Of a stretch of DNA of 64,000 nt, positions 16,226 to 25,372 are shown in pieces; the stretch's first letter is position 1, and every line of letters begins with the position of its first letter. The stretch covers positions 124,001 to 188,000 of the forward strand of contig JAJTZB010000002.1 of assembly GCA_032906765.1 (NCBI GenBank). Reading direction: 5' to 3'. The stretch comes from Nitrososphaerales archaeon (lineage in GTDB: Archaea; Thermoproteota; Nitrososphaeria; Nitrososphaerales; Gagatemarchaeaceae). Position numbers and translations under genes: made by a program. A model generated the notes under the pieces. The model worked only from the letters and a program-made list of their open reading frames with translations, was not told where the DNA came from and made no database searches.

Positions 16226-17233
16226 TTGACCAAGGGATTTGACCCGAAGAAAGAGGAGAATGAGCCGAACGTCTTCCCGGGCAACTGGGACGTCGTCTCA
16301 GAGACGCTGCTCAAGACCTACGAGCTCTGGTTCCCACAGAACTGGAGCCCTGTCGACCTTCCGTGGGATGCGTGCGACGCAAAGAACTTCTCCCGGGACG
16401 AGGCCGTTGCGCAGGCATACTGGCTCTCGAAACTCGCCCTCTTCGAAAAGTCAGGGATAGGTGCGTTCGGGATGGCGTCGGTGCAGGCGGCTACGCACGG
16501 CTACGAGGACCCGACGAAGAAGTTCCTCTCCGCCGTTGCTTTCGACGAGTGCAGACACGACGAGGTCTGCAGGCGTGCCTGCGCAAGGGTGTGCCCGAAC
16601 TTCCCCTACAGGTTCAAGCCGGAGTCGGAGCTGGAGGCGAAGGCTCACAGGAACATCTTGGCGATGTACGAGAACGGGAGGAGGTACTGGTCAGCCTTCC
16701 AGGGGGCGTGGGGCAAGTACCCTCTCGAGCTCATATTCTCGAGCTTCTTCTTCGCCGAGATAGGCGCCCAGCTGATCTTCAAGGAGGTCGGGGAGAGGTC
16801 AACAAACAAGGTCTACTCTACTTCGTTCAAGAACATAACGCGGGACGAGTCTAGGCACCTCACTGGGACACTGGCCATGCTGGATACGATTGCGGAGAAG
16901 ATGAGCAACGAGCACAAGCTGATGATCTCTCGCCAGCTGAAGCACGGCTTCATCTATCTCTCTCCACTGCTGTTCAAGCCTATGGAGGACTTTTGGAAGC
17001 TCCCCTCCGACTTCTTCGAGTACGACCAGAAGCTGGAGGAGCTGGCGTTCAGGTCCGGCCTTGGCGTGCCCAAGGTAGAGGAGAGAAAGGAGGCGTGGAT
17101 GCAGGCGATAACGAGGCACAGGTCGAAGCTAGAAGAGTTAGGCATCCGTGTCCCTGAGATCAAGGAGATAGGTGTGTCTGGGCTGACTGTGGACGTAAAG
17201 AAGGGCGACGAGATAATTGCAACGCCGCTCTAG
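16226..17233 (+). CDS. Ferritin-like diiron protein (R2/AurF-like oxygenase)
   Basis: The 335-residue helical protein carries two E/D-x-x-H type metal motifs, FDECRHDEV (near residue 106) and TRDESRHLT (near residue 208), with further Glu in ALFEKSG and FFFAEIGAQ. The arrangement is that of the R2/ferritin-like diiron carboxylate family, which includes ribonucleotide reductase R2, R2-like ligand-binding oxidases and AurF-type N-oxygenases. No RNR large subunit lies nearby, and it follows the oxidase operon, so an O2-dependent oxidase role is more likely (inference). The start is TTG 16226. Its last 74 nt overlap the convergent MFS gene. Confidence 0.65.
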   Translation: MTKGFDPKKEENEPNVFPGNWDVVSETLLKTYELWFPQNWSPVDLPWDACDAKNFSRDEAVAQAYWLSKLALFEKSGIGAFGMASVQAATHGYEDPTKKFLSAVAFDECRHDEVCRRACARVCPNFPYRFKPESELEAKAHRNILAMYENGRRYWSAFQGAWGKYPLELIFSSFFFAEIGAQLIFKEVGERSTNKVYSTSFKNITRDESRHLTGTLAMLDTIAEKMSNEHKLMISRQLKHGFIYLSPLLFKPMEDFWKLPSDFFEYDQKLEELAFRSGLGVPKVEERKEAWMQAITRHRSKLEELGIRVPEIKEIGVSGLTVDVKKGDEIIATPL

Positions 17234-18407
17234 CCCCTCCTCCCTTCTCAGCCAGAAATAGCAGTGGTACCGTGAATATCGCAGTGAGGAGAGCGCCTGC
17301 CAGCCAAGCGTACGGATATCCGTTCAGGTCAGCAACGTAGGAGAAGATGATTGGCGGGAAGACGGCTCCAGTCAACGATATGCAGTTGACCCAAGCTACC
17401 GCGAGGCCGTCGTATTCCCTCTCCGCCCTATGATAGTCCTTGGCGGCAGCGAAACCGACGGTGAATCCGAACCCGGAAATCAGACCGCCGACTAGGGTGC
17501 AAGCCAGCGCCGTGACCACAGAGGGGTACGCGGACACTGCGAGAGCTGCGATGCCCCCCACGTTACTGGCAAGCATCAGCGCCTTTGTTCTTCTCGTCCT
17601 GTCGTACAACCGACCCGCGTAGAGAGCGGAGAAGATCGGGATTGCCACCACCATGGACGCGATTATGCCCGCGTATGCGGTGCCCACGCCGAAAGTCCCA
17701 ATCAGGTAGTACTCCATGAAGCTGGAGATCAGCCCGTTGCCAACGCTCACAGCGAGCATGCCGACGGCGATTATGATCAGTCTCGGGTCTTCGAGCACCT
17801 TCCTCAGCTGTTCAGTTCTCACCTTGAACTCAAGTTTCTTCTCGTCGACGGGGGCGGTGAGCATCACGAGCAGCCCTGACACGATTCCCAGACCGCCCCC
17901 GAGTTCCAAGCTCGGCCTCCATCCGGTGGTCGCTGCGATTATTCCCCACAAGAACAGTGCGAATATCCCTCCGACGTCGTACGCCGAGTTGAAAAGACCC
18001 ACGCCAACACCAGAGCCGCCTCCCCTGACGAGCCCAGAGATTATGACAACTGCGGGAGCGAAGACGAAAGCCATACCTGCTCCGACTAGGAGCCGGAGGA
18101 CGGCTACAACCTCGAGAGTTGGTGCGATTCCTGTAGCGAGCGCGCTCGCGGAAGAGAGCATTGTCCCCAGCACCACGATCTTCTTCGGTCCCCACTTTGC
18201 CGCCATTACGCCCCCCGGCAGCTGGAAAAGTCCGAGTCCGAGGTAGAAGGTGGACGTCAGAGTGCCCAGCCCGACGACACCCGAGCCGAACTCCGGCCCC
18301 ATAGCGTAGAATACAGCGCCGACGTTGAGCCAGTTGATGGCGTACACTATCCTCATCGCTATCAGCGAGGCTATGGCGCGGTTGGCCTGCCTCGAACCTG
18401 GCAACAT
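17160..18407 (-). CDS. MFS transporter
   Basis: About 415 residues with 12 predicted transmembrane helices in two six-helix halves. Between helices 2 and 3 it reads GVMAAKWGPKK, a form of the MFS loop motif, and the second half repeats the layout with GRLYDRTRRTK. Start ATG 18407 is preferred because a GTTATAAGG box lies about 33 nt upstream; a longer frame to 18533 would begin before the promoter. The substrate is unknown. The basic C-terminal tail is encoded opposite the end of the diiron gene, a 74-nt convergent overlap. Confidence 0.8.
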   Translation of the reverse strand: MLPGSRQANRAIASLIAMRIVYAINWLNVGAVFYAMGPEFGSGVVGLGTLTSTFYLGLGLFQLPGGVMAAKWGPKKIVVLGTMLSSASALATGIAPTLEVVAVLRLLVGAGMAFVFAPAVVIISGLVRGGGSGVGVGLFNSAYDVGGIFALFLWGIIAATTGWRPSLELGGGLGIVSGLLVMLTAPVDEKKLEFKVRTEQLRKVLEDPRLIIIAVGMLAVSVGNGLISSFMEYYLIGTFGVGTAYAGIIASMVVAIPIFSALYAGRLYDRTRRTKALMLASNVGGIAALAVSAYPSVVTALACTLVGGLISGFGFTVGFAAAKDYHRAEREYDGLAVAWVNCISLTGAVFPPIIFSYVADLNGYPYAWLAGALLTAIFTVPLLFLAEKGGGARAALQLSRRPSLRPQSAQTHLSP

Positions 18408-18783
18408 CTGAAGTCCGCCCTGATGAGGCACAGACCTTATAACTGGATTGGAGAAGGGCAGAAAGGCTAGAATAATGCTCAGATTGTCAGAAATACCTGT
18501 TTCCCGTCCCCAAAGGTCAATATTAGTGAGCATCCATGGTAAGCGTGCTCAGTAGCCACCGTATCTGCCAGCCTTGATGGTAAAAAGGGGAGAATAGTCA
18601 TGGTTGGATGGGCAAATTCCTGACCTTTTCGGCGACATCGGACTATCGCTTACCTCGGAACATCGGCGCTGGACGGCTTATCGGTCTCCACGCAAACGCG
18701 CTGGTCAAAAGAGACGCGTTTCAAGGCGTTTGGCTCAGGTTTATATATCAAATCGAGCCCGTTTGGCGCGAGGCATCTCGCAG

Positions 18784-18930
18784 TTGGTAACAGGATACTG
18801 CGTCTACGAGAAGAAGAAGAACAGGGAGATCAAGAATCCCAAGCAAATCAAACTGAAGAACGGGCGCCCAGCGATAAAGGGCATCTGCGCCTCCTGCGGC
18901 AAGCCCATCTACAGAATAGGTAAGCTCTAA
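18784..18930 (+). CDS. Small zinc-ribbon-like protein (DUF5679-like)
   Basis: The conserved part is 48 residues from TTG 18784: GYCVYEKKKNREIKNPKQ, then LKNGRPAIKGICASCGKPIY and RIGKL. It matches small archaeal zinc-ribbon proteins of the DUF5679 type, but the first CxxC is reduced to CVYE, leaving three cysteines. A TTTATATA box at 18740-18748 places the transcription start near 18770, so an upstream in-frame extension to 18604 would not be transcribed. Function unknown. Confidence 0.65.
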   Translation: MVTGYCVYEKKKNREIKNPKQIKLKNGRPAIKGICASCGKPIYRIGKL

Positions 18931-18991
18931 GAATCTTTCTCTCCCTTTCCTTTTTATTTCGACCATTCAGTCTGGTATGTGATAGTGCGCG

Positions 18992-20389
18992 TTGGTCTTC
19001 AGGCTCTACAACAGCATGGGGCGAAAGGTGCAGACCTTCCGGCCGATTAGGGGCCGCGTCGTCAGGATGTACACCTGCGGGCCGACAGTCTGGAACTACC
19101 CGCACATCGGGAACTACAGAACGTTCGTCTTCGAGGACATTCTGCGCCGATACCTGAAGTTCAAGGGTTTCAGGGTCAAGCAGGTCATGAACATAACTGA
19201 TGTTGAAGACAATATCATCAAGGGGATGAAGGAATTCCACAAGACAAGAGAAGAGCTGACAGACTTCTACGAGAAGGCGTTCATGGAGGGCCTGAAACTC
19301 CTCAACGTCGAGCCCGCGGAACTCTACCCCCGCGCGACAGAACACATCAACGAGATGGTGGCGCTCGTCAAGAAGCTGATGAGGAAGGGCTTCGCGTACA
19401 GGGCGGAGGACGGCTCGACCTACTTCGACATCTCGAAGTTCAAGAGATACGGGAGGCTGTCAGGCATCAGACCTTCCGAGCTGAAGGCCGGAGCGCGCGT
19501 CGCCCAGGACCACTACGAGAAGGAGGAGGCGAACGACTTCGCGCTCTGGAAGGCTTGGGACGAGGACGACGGCGAGGTCTACTGGGAGACCGAGCTGGGA
19601 AAGGGAAGGCCGGGATGGAGCATCGAGTGCTCGGCGATGTCTATGAAGTACCTCGGGAGCTCCTTTGACATCCACACCGGAGGGATGGACAACAAGTTCC
19701 CGCATCACGAGAACGAGATCGCGCAGTCCGAGGCTGCAACTGGGAAGAGGTTCGTCCGATTCTGGCTGCACTCCGAGTTCCTCAACATTCGGGGCGAGGA
19801 GATGCACAAGTCCATCGGTAACGTGGTCTACCTTCGGGACCTCCTGCAAAGGGGTGTCCAACCAATGACCGTCAGGCTCTTCCTCATATCATCGAGGTAC
19901 AGGGACGGAATCGACCTCACAGATACGAGCCTAGATCAGGCGGCGGCACAGCGTAAAAGGCTCCAAGAGTTCATCTCGAGGCTGAGGTCTATGAAGGCGG
20001 GGTCGGGAGGCAGCGGGCTTGCTTCGAGGCTGCTTTCGCAGTTCACGAGGGCGATGGACGACGACCTCAACACGCCGGCTGCCCTGGCCGCAGTCTTCGC
20101 GTTCCTGAAGGAGGTCAACGGCCTGATCGACAGCGGCGGTCTGGGCCGCCAAGAGGCTGCGAAGATTGTCAAATCACTTGAACGCGTGAACTCGGTGCTG
20201 GGCGTCTTGAACTTCAAGGAGGATGCGGTGCCTCCAGGGGTCGCCGAACTGATAGCCGAGAGGGAGGAAGCGAGGAGGAGGAAAGATTACGCCGAATCGG
20301 ACAGAATCAGGGCGGAACTCCTCGAAAAGGGCATAGTCCTCGAGGACACCCCCTCAGGCACGGTCTGGAAACGCAGGTCCGCGGGTTAA
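18992..20389 (+). CDS. cysS: Cysteinyl-tRNA synthetase
   Basis: The 465-residue class I synthetase has TCGPTVWNYPHIGNYRT (HIGH signature and zinc Cys, near residues 29-45), GWSIECSAMS and HTGGMDNKFPHHENEIAQS zinc and substrate motifs, and a C-terminal DALR-like helical domain. The KMSKS loop reads EEMHKSIGN (near residue 268), keeping the second Lys but replacing the first Lys and the Ser. Start GTG 18992. Charging of tRNA-Cys is the expected role, and a tRNA-Cys gene is in this window. Confidence 0.92.
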   Translation: MVFRLYNSMGRKVQTFRPIRGRVVRMYTCGPTVWNYPHIGNYRTFVFEDILRRYLKFKGFRVKQVMNITDVEDNIIKGMKEFHKTREELTDFYEKAFMEGLKLLNVEPAELYPRATEHINEMVALVKKLMRKGFAYRAEDGSTYFDISKFKRYGRLSGIRPSELKAGARVAQDHYEKEEANDFALWKAWDEDDGEVYWETELGKGRPGWSIECSAMSMKYLGSSFDIHTGGMDNKFPHHENEIAQSEAATGKRFVRFWLHSEFLNIRGEEMHKSIGNVVYLRDLLQRGVQPMTVRLFLISSRYRDGIDLTDTSLDQAAAQRKRLQEFISRLRSMKAGSGGSGLASRLLSQFTRAMDDDLNTPAALAAVFAFLKEVNGLIDSGGLGRQEAAKIVKSLERVNSVLGVLNFKEDAVPPGVAELIAEREEARRRKDYAESDRIRAELLEKGIVLEDTPSGTVWKRRSAG

Positions 20390-20426
20390 CTGATGGGACA
20401 CCCGTGCTCAAGATTCGCAAGCCACG

Positions 20427-22775
20427 GTGATATTAGCCGACAATTCCACCTTAGCTCAGATGGGAGCAGCCCTAGACCCGCGTCCCGTGCGTAGTATCGA
20501 GCACCGAGCGTCCGCCCTGAGGGCGCCGGTAGTGCTCAGAAGCGGCGCTCTAAGGCTCTCGCTGGACCCAGACGGGTCGGTGCGCTATCTCGAGTCCTCG
20601 GCGGAACGGAGGCTCCTCTTCGGCAGGGACGAACTCCACTTCTACAAAACCCAGGCGGGCCTCCTGGTGCAATCGCAGAAACAGGAGTCGAGAGTGACCG
20701 CTACGCCCGACGAAGCGTCCTTCTCCTCTCACGTACTCGATTCTGTCGAAGTCTCACAGTCCATTCGGCTGCTCCCGGCACCGACTCTCGGGTACTCCAG
20801 GAAGGTGACAATCCGGAATTCGGGGTCGTCTGGAGTGAGGGTGAGGGTCATTCACCTCCAAGACCCGACCACAGCCCACTTCAGAGACCGCACCTACGGT
20901 TGGGGAGCTGCAGCGGTGAATGCCTTCAACCGGTCGAGCCACGTCGCGATGGACGAGTTCGCGGAACCGCCCGCTGCCAGGGTGGTGGGCGCGCAGCCGC
21001 CGCCCAGCCGCTTCTACATGACGACGGACAGGAACAAGGCGCAGGGATTCCTTCAGTCTGGAGCGCTGCCGGAGTCTAGTGCAGGGATGTCCGGGCAGGT
21101 GCTCGTGCTCGCCGATCACGAGTTCGAACTACAGGCAGCAGCCAGCGTAGATATTGTGTTCGTGTCGCTGTACAACCCGAACAAGCTTGAGGCAGCTCTC
21201 TCTGACTTCGGCGCGCTCTTCGCTGCCCCAGCAAAGCAAGCGTCCGACGGCCCCTCGGTCGCAACCTCGTCGGGGGCGGTGACCTCTGGGTCCGCTTGGG
21301 CCAAGGCGGGGCTTGAAGGCGCAGAGTATGAGGACGACCTTCTCGACAGGTTCGAGACGCTCAAGGGACTCGCCCCACTGAATCCGGGAGCTTCAAAGAC
21401 AATCATCGAGTCGGCGAGGGCAATCATGAACGGGGACGGCTCTCTGCCACACTCCCTTGACCCTTGGAAACCAGGCGTCCTCGAGACTTCTGTCTTTCTC
21501 GACGGTGCTTCGCGCTTTGCGGCAATGAGCGGGGACAAGAAGTACATGCGAGCCATCTTTCCAATGCTCAGGAGGGCGGCAAACTTCCTCGTGGCGCGTT
21601 CGGTTGACGGCGTAGTCGGCCTCGACGGCTCTCTTCCTCAGGGATGGAGGAGAAGGATCGGACGGGGCTATCCGACCGGCGAGCTTGCCGAGGTGTCGCT
21701 GGCGGTCGCTGGAGGGCTCTCCCAGGCGGCCTCACTGGCCTCGCGAATCGGGAAAGCTCAGGACTCTGCGAAGTTCAAGGAACGATCGGTCATTATCAGC
21801 TCATCAGTCAAGAAGCGGCTGCTCGACGACCGCGGCGCCCTCGCATTGAACTTGGACGAGGCAGGGAAGCTCCACGCGGACGAGACAGTTGACCAAGCGG
21901 TCGCTTGTTACAGGTATCTGTTCGACAGGGCTGTCTCCGCTTCGCTGACGCACAGGCTCCTGGAGAGGGACTTCGAGGGGGGGTACGGACCGAGGACCAT
22001 CCCGACCTCGAACAGGATCAGTTTCAACGGCAGCTACGGCGACGGTCAACTCGGTGGCTATTGGACGAGGGGAGCCCTGGCGCATGCAGTACTCGCTTAC
22101 GAGTCGGGGTTCGGAGGTACAGGCAGTCTCGAACTGGAGGCCGTTGGGAGGCTCGCCTCGTCGGACATAGTCAAGTTCGGTGGCGCACCTGGTGACCTCC
22201 CCTACTGGCTGGACGTCGAGAGGCGGGAGGCCCACGGTCGGGGGTGCGACCCAGTCGCCGCCTCTAGGTTCGTCGAGTCTCTCGTCCTGGGGGAGCTTGG
22301 CCTCTCCGTCGGCCTCGAGGGGGTCACCCTCAACCCAAGCGTCTCCTCCAGTCTGAAGTGGGTTCTTGCGAGCAACCTCTGGACTGGGAAGAGGACATCA
22401 GCGTTCGTCGGGAGGGCGGGAGGAAAGACCTACGCATTCGCCAGCGGGGCGGAGCTTCGCGCAGAGAACGGGTGGAAGTTCTCGGGCTCGGAGGCAGCCC
22501 ACCCAGAGGATGCTCGTCTCGCTGCGATTACCTTCCATGGGCCCGGTCAGGTAATCTGCACTGGGAACGGTTCCGAAAGCGCCCTGAGGACCAAGGTCGT
22601 CTTCAGGCCACGAGACCCGGAGCTATCAAAGCGCCTGTCGATCGGCCTTCATGAGCTGGACCCCTCGTCAGGTTCGTGGCAGAAGGCGGGGACTCTGAAG
22701 ATTCTTCCGTCGATGTCCTTCGACATCGCCCTCGGACCGGGTGAATGGAGGGCGTTCAGACTCTCGACAGGTTAA
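20427..22775 (+). CDS. Six-hairpin (alpha/alpha)6 glycosidase-like protein
   Basis: The 782-residue protein has an N-terminal beta-sandwich-like region (about 30-270), a helical (alpha/alpha)6 toroid (about 290-650) and a small beta C-terminal domain. Features include NGDGSLPHSLDPWKPGVLET, PQGWRRRIGRGYPTGELAEVS and NGSYGDGQLGGYWTRGALAH, typical in style of GH15/GH63/amylo-alpha-1,6-glucosidase-like enzymes. No signal peptide is visible, so it is probably cytoplasmic. The specific activity and catalytic acids cannot be fixed from sequence. The start GTG 20427 is uncertain; ATG 20460 is an alternative. Confidence 0.6.
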   Translation: MILADNSTLAQMGAALDPRPVRSIEHRASALRAPVVLRSGALRLSLDPDGSVRYLESSAERRLLFGRDELHFYKTQAGLLVQSQKQESRVTATPDEASFSSHVLDSVEVSQSIRLLPAPTLGYSRKVTIRNSGSSGVRVRVIHLQDPTTAHFRDRTYGWGAAAVNAFNRSSHVAMDEFAEPPAARVVGAQPPPSRFYMTTDRNKAQGFLQSGALPESSAGMSGQVLVLADHEFELQAAASVDIVFVSLYNPNKLEAALSDFGALFAAPAKQASDGPSVATSSGAVTSGSAWAKAGLEGAEYEDDLLDRFETLKGLAPLNPGASKTIIESARAIMNGDGSLPHSLDPWKPGVLETSVFLDGASRFAAMSGDKKYMRAIFPMLRRAANFLVARSVDGVVGLDGSLPQGWRRRIGRGYPTGELAEVSLAVAGGLSQAASLASRIGKAQDSAKFKERSVIISSSVKKRLLDDRGALALNLDEAGKLHADETVDQAVACYRYLFDRAVSASLTHRLLERDFEGGYGPRTIPTSNRISFNGSYGDGQLGGYWTRGALAHAVLAYESGFGGTGSLELEAVGRLASSDIVKFGGAPGDLPYWLDVERREAHGRGCDPVAASRFVESLVLGELGLSVGLEGVTLNPSVSSSLKWVLASNLWTGKRTSAFVGRAGGKTYAFASGAELRAENGWKFSGSEAAHPEDARLAAITFHGPGQVICTGNGSESALRTKVVFRPRDPELSKRLSIGLHELDPSSGSWQKAGTLKILPSMSFDIALGPGEWRAFRLSTG

Positions 22776-22803
22776 TAATCGGAACCGGAGGCGGAGCCGC
22801 ATC

Positions 22804-23802
22804 TTGGGCGGGGCCCGTGTATCATCGCACATCGGCATACAGGTTGACTTCGGGGAGAGGAGGTACGTGCTCGACCCCAAGGGGCCAGCCCGCGCGGACT
22901 ACACATTCGTCTCCCATGCGCACGTAGACCACATGCACAACGCCTCCAAGTTGGAGACGGTCATTACGTCTGACGAGACCAAGGAACTGGCTGCGGCCAG
23001 GGGATTTGACCTTGGTGACACGATCAAGGCCCTCGAGGGAGTCCAGCTTCTCGATTCCGGCCACATACTCGGCTCCAGGGCAATCAGAATCGAAGACGAG
23101 GTCTACTACACAGGTGACGCCTCTGGCAGGGAGCGCGCGTTCCTTGGCAAGTGCGTGGCGAAGCGGGCGAGGCTACTCATAATGGAGACGACGTACGGTA
23201 GCCCCGAGTACGTCTTTCCTTCGACAGCAAAGCTCGTGAAGGAGGTGAACGGGCTGATCGGCGAGATGTACCACAGGGGCAAGCCTGTTGTGCTGATGGG
23301 TTACCCATTGGGCAAAGCCCAGCTCCTCAGCTACTTCTTCTCGACCTGGGAACCGCTTTTCTTCCACGAATCGGTCGCTAGGATGAACGACATCCACAGG
23401 AGGCATGGAGTTCCTCTAAGGGAGGGAAGCCGTTTCGAGCCTGACAAGGACTCCGACTCTTTGCCGCTCGGGCCGTGGCTGATGGTCGCTCCCCTCTCCC
23501 ATGGAAGGAGCAAGATGCTGGCACACCTGAAGAAAAGGTACGGGGCTGTCCTCGTGGCATTCAGCGGCTGGGCTATGGATGGAGGGTACGCCCGTTCGCT
23601 CGGAGCTGACTACGCATTCCCGCTGAGTGACCACTGCGACTACCCGGAGCTCCTCAAGCTCGTCGACGAAGTCTCCCCCGAAGTAGTATACACTACGCAC
23701 GGGTTCGCTCAGGAATTTGCCAAGGACCTCAGGAAGCTCGGCTTTTCAGCGAGGACGCTGAATCCCTATCAGAGCTCCCTCGCAGACTTCTCGTCCGATT
23801 AA
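22804..23802 (+). CDS. MBL-fold exonuclease/RNA-processing protein
   Basis: A 332-residue metallo-beta-lactamase protein of the mRNA 3'-end processing factor or exonuclease group. Metal ligands are in SHAHVDH (residues 37-43), a His in DSGHILGS, the Asp of YTGDAS, and late motifs FSGWAMDGG, LSDHCDY and YTTHGF. TTG 22804 is chosen because GTTAATAATC at 22771-22780 is a TATA box about 28 nt upstream. The longer frame would begin inside the preceding glycosidase gene. It probably acts on RNA or DNA ends. Confidence 0.75.
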   Translation: MGGARVSSHIGIQVDFGERRYVLDPKGPARADYTFVSHAHVDHMHNASKLETVITSDETKELAAARGFDLGDTIKALEGVQLLDSGHILGSRAIRIEDEVYYTGDASGRERAFLGKCVAKRARLLIMETTYGSPEYVFPSTAKLVKEVNGLIGEMYHRGKPVVLMGYPLGKAQLLSYFFSTWEPLFFHESVARMNDIHRRHGVPLREGSRFEPDKDSDSLPLGPWLMVAPLSHGRSKMLAHLKKRYGAVLVAFSGWAMDGGYARSLGADYAFPLSDHCDYPELLKLVDEVSPEVVYTTHGFAQEFAKDLRKLGFSARTLNPYQSSLADFSSD

Positions 23803-23836
23803 ATAGTGCTCTCCACGGGCGCGAAGAGTGTAACCG

Positions 23837-25372
23837 ATGCAAACAGCAACGACCGTTGCCAGGGGGGCGGCGGCACTATACGCAGCCACAGTAATGACGC
23901 TCGTTCTCAACACGCTCTACCTCGTCCTCCTGACAAACTACATCTCGCTTCAGGCAGTGGGCCTCGTCTCGCTCCTCAACGTGGTAGTCGTCGGCGTCGC
24001 CACGCTCGCCGTCCTCGCACTCCCTCTGAGCGGCTCCGGCGTCAGTGCCACGCCTCCTGCGGTGACCAGATTCATCTCGCAGTACATCACTGGTCAAGGT
24101 CCGGCCAGGAGGGTGTACCTCCTCGCAGTTGGTGTCTGTTCTGTGCTCTCCCTCGCTGCCGCGTTTGTAATCTCGTCTCCATCCATCGCTAGCCTGGTCG
24201 CAGGGCCGAACGAGACGAACGTCGTATTCTTCGCCAGTGTGGACGCCGTATTCTACTCCTTCGCCCAATTAGGCGGCTATTCCATGCTGGGGGCGGGGAG
24301 GGCTACTTCTGCAGGGAAGTTGATGGTCGCATCTGCCGTCATCCGTTACGTCTTCGCGTCAGCGCTTCTTGTTCTCGGTTTCGGCCCCGCTGGCGTTTTC
24401 ATGGGCTTCGCGGTCGGCGACGCGGTCATGGCCGCGCTCGCAAACTTCTATTCTTACAGGGTGGTGGAGCACGCCCGCATCGAAGGCGCGAGCTTGAAGC
24501 CGGTGTTCGCGTACATGACGTCGGTTTTCTTCGCCGCGGCCATGGGATTCGCGGTCTCGCAGACCGACAAGCTCCTTGCCTTCTTCCAGCAAGGGCTGGG
24601 GAACCTGGCCCTCTACAACATAGCGGCGGTAGGGGCGGCTGTTGCTTCCTTTGCTCCGAACGCAGCCACGAACGTCCTAGTCCCGGCGCTCAGCGGTCAA
24701 GGGTCGCTGGACGAGCAGAAGAGAGCGACGCTTCGGACCTACACTCGGTACGTCACCCTGACGGCTGCGCCTATGGGTTTTGGACTTGCTGCTGTCTCGC
24801 CCTTCCTGCTGAGGGTCTTCGGGGACGCCTACGTTTCGGCAGCTCCATTGATGGCCGCGATCTCCTTGTCGATAGCGCTCACTGCGATTACCTCAGTCTA
24901 TTCTTCCAGCCTTCTCGTCGACGATAGGGCGCACCATTTCACGGTCAGCAGCCTTGCCGCCTTGGTCGGCCTGGTGGTCGTAGCAGTGCTGACAGTGCCT
25001 GCGCTGGGGCTGATGGGGATTGCTCTCGGGCGGTCTGCGATGCTCTTCATCATGCTGGGGTCCGTCGCCTACTTCGTCAGGAGGAGGCGCATGTTGGTGC
25101 TTGACGTGGCTGCGTACCTGAAGTCCATCGCCGCCTCGGGAATCATGGCGGTGTTCGTCTTCGTCGCCCTGGATTCCGCGGAAATGATGTTCGCCTTCGG
25201 AAGGGTCGAGACAGTTGTGGCAGCGGCCGTCATGATGCCTGTCGGGCTCGTCTTCTACCTTGGAGTGATGAGGTGGCTCAAGGCTTTCAGCCTAGCGGAC
25301 GTTGATTTCATCGAGGTCCTGTTGCCTTCATGGCTCAGATGGTTCACTCGACTGGCCCGTAGGTTACTCTAG
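23837..25372 (+). CDS. Polysaccharide flippase (MATE/Wzx superfamily)
   Basis: The 511-residue integral membrane protein has about 14 hydrophobic helices in the layout of oligosaccharide flippases (Wzx/RfbX, MVF superfamily). The mid region TSVFFAAAMGFAVSQTDKLL resembles the conserved helix 7 area of the family. It could move lipid-linked glycans across the membrane for N-glycosylation or S-layer decoration, matching the PMT-like enzyme at 61399. Start ATG 23837. Its stop overlaps the convergent ileS stop by 4 nt. Confidence 0.75.
   Translation: MQTATTVARGAAALYAATVMTLVLNTLYLVLLTNYISLQAVGLVSLLNVVVVGVATLAVLALPLSGSGVSATPPAVTRFISQYITGQGPARRVYLLAVGVCSVLSLAAAFVISSPSIASLVAGPNETNVVFFASVDAVFYSFAQLGGYSMLGAGRATSAGKLMVASAVIRYVFASALLVLGFGPAGVFMGFAVGDAVMAALANFYSYRVVEHARIEGASLKPVFAYMTSVFFAAAMGFAVSQTDKLLAFFQQGLGNLALYNIAAVGAAVASFAPNAATNVLVPALSGQGSLDEQKRATLRTYTRYVTLTAAPMGFGLAAVSPFLLRVFGDAYVSAAPLMAAISLSIALTAITSVYSSSLLVDDRAHHFTVSSLAALVGLVVVAVLTVPALGLMGIALGRSAMLFIMLGSVAYFVRRRRMLVLDVAAYLKSIAASGIMAVFVFVALDSAEMMFAFGRVETVVAAAVMMPVGLVFYLGVMRWLKAFSLADVDFIEVLLPSWLRWFTRLARRLL

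Noticed and set aside
16226-17233. Ribonucleotide reductase small subunit
   Set aside because: The two E/D-x-x-H motifs fit the wider diiron family, but there is no large-subunit gene and no clear radical-tyrosine context to call NrdB.
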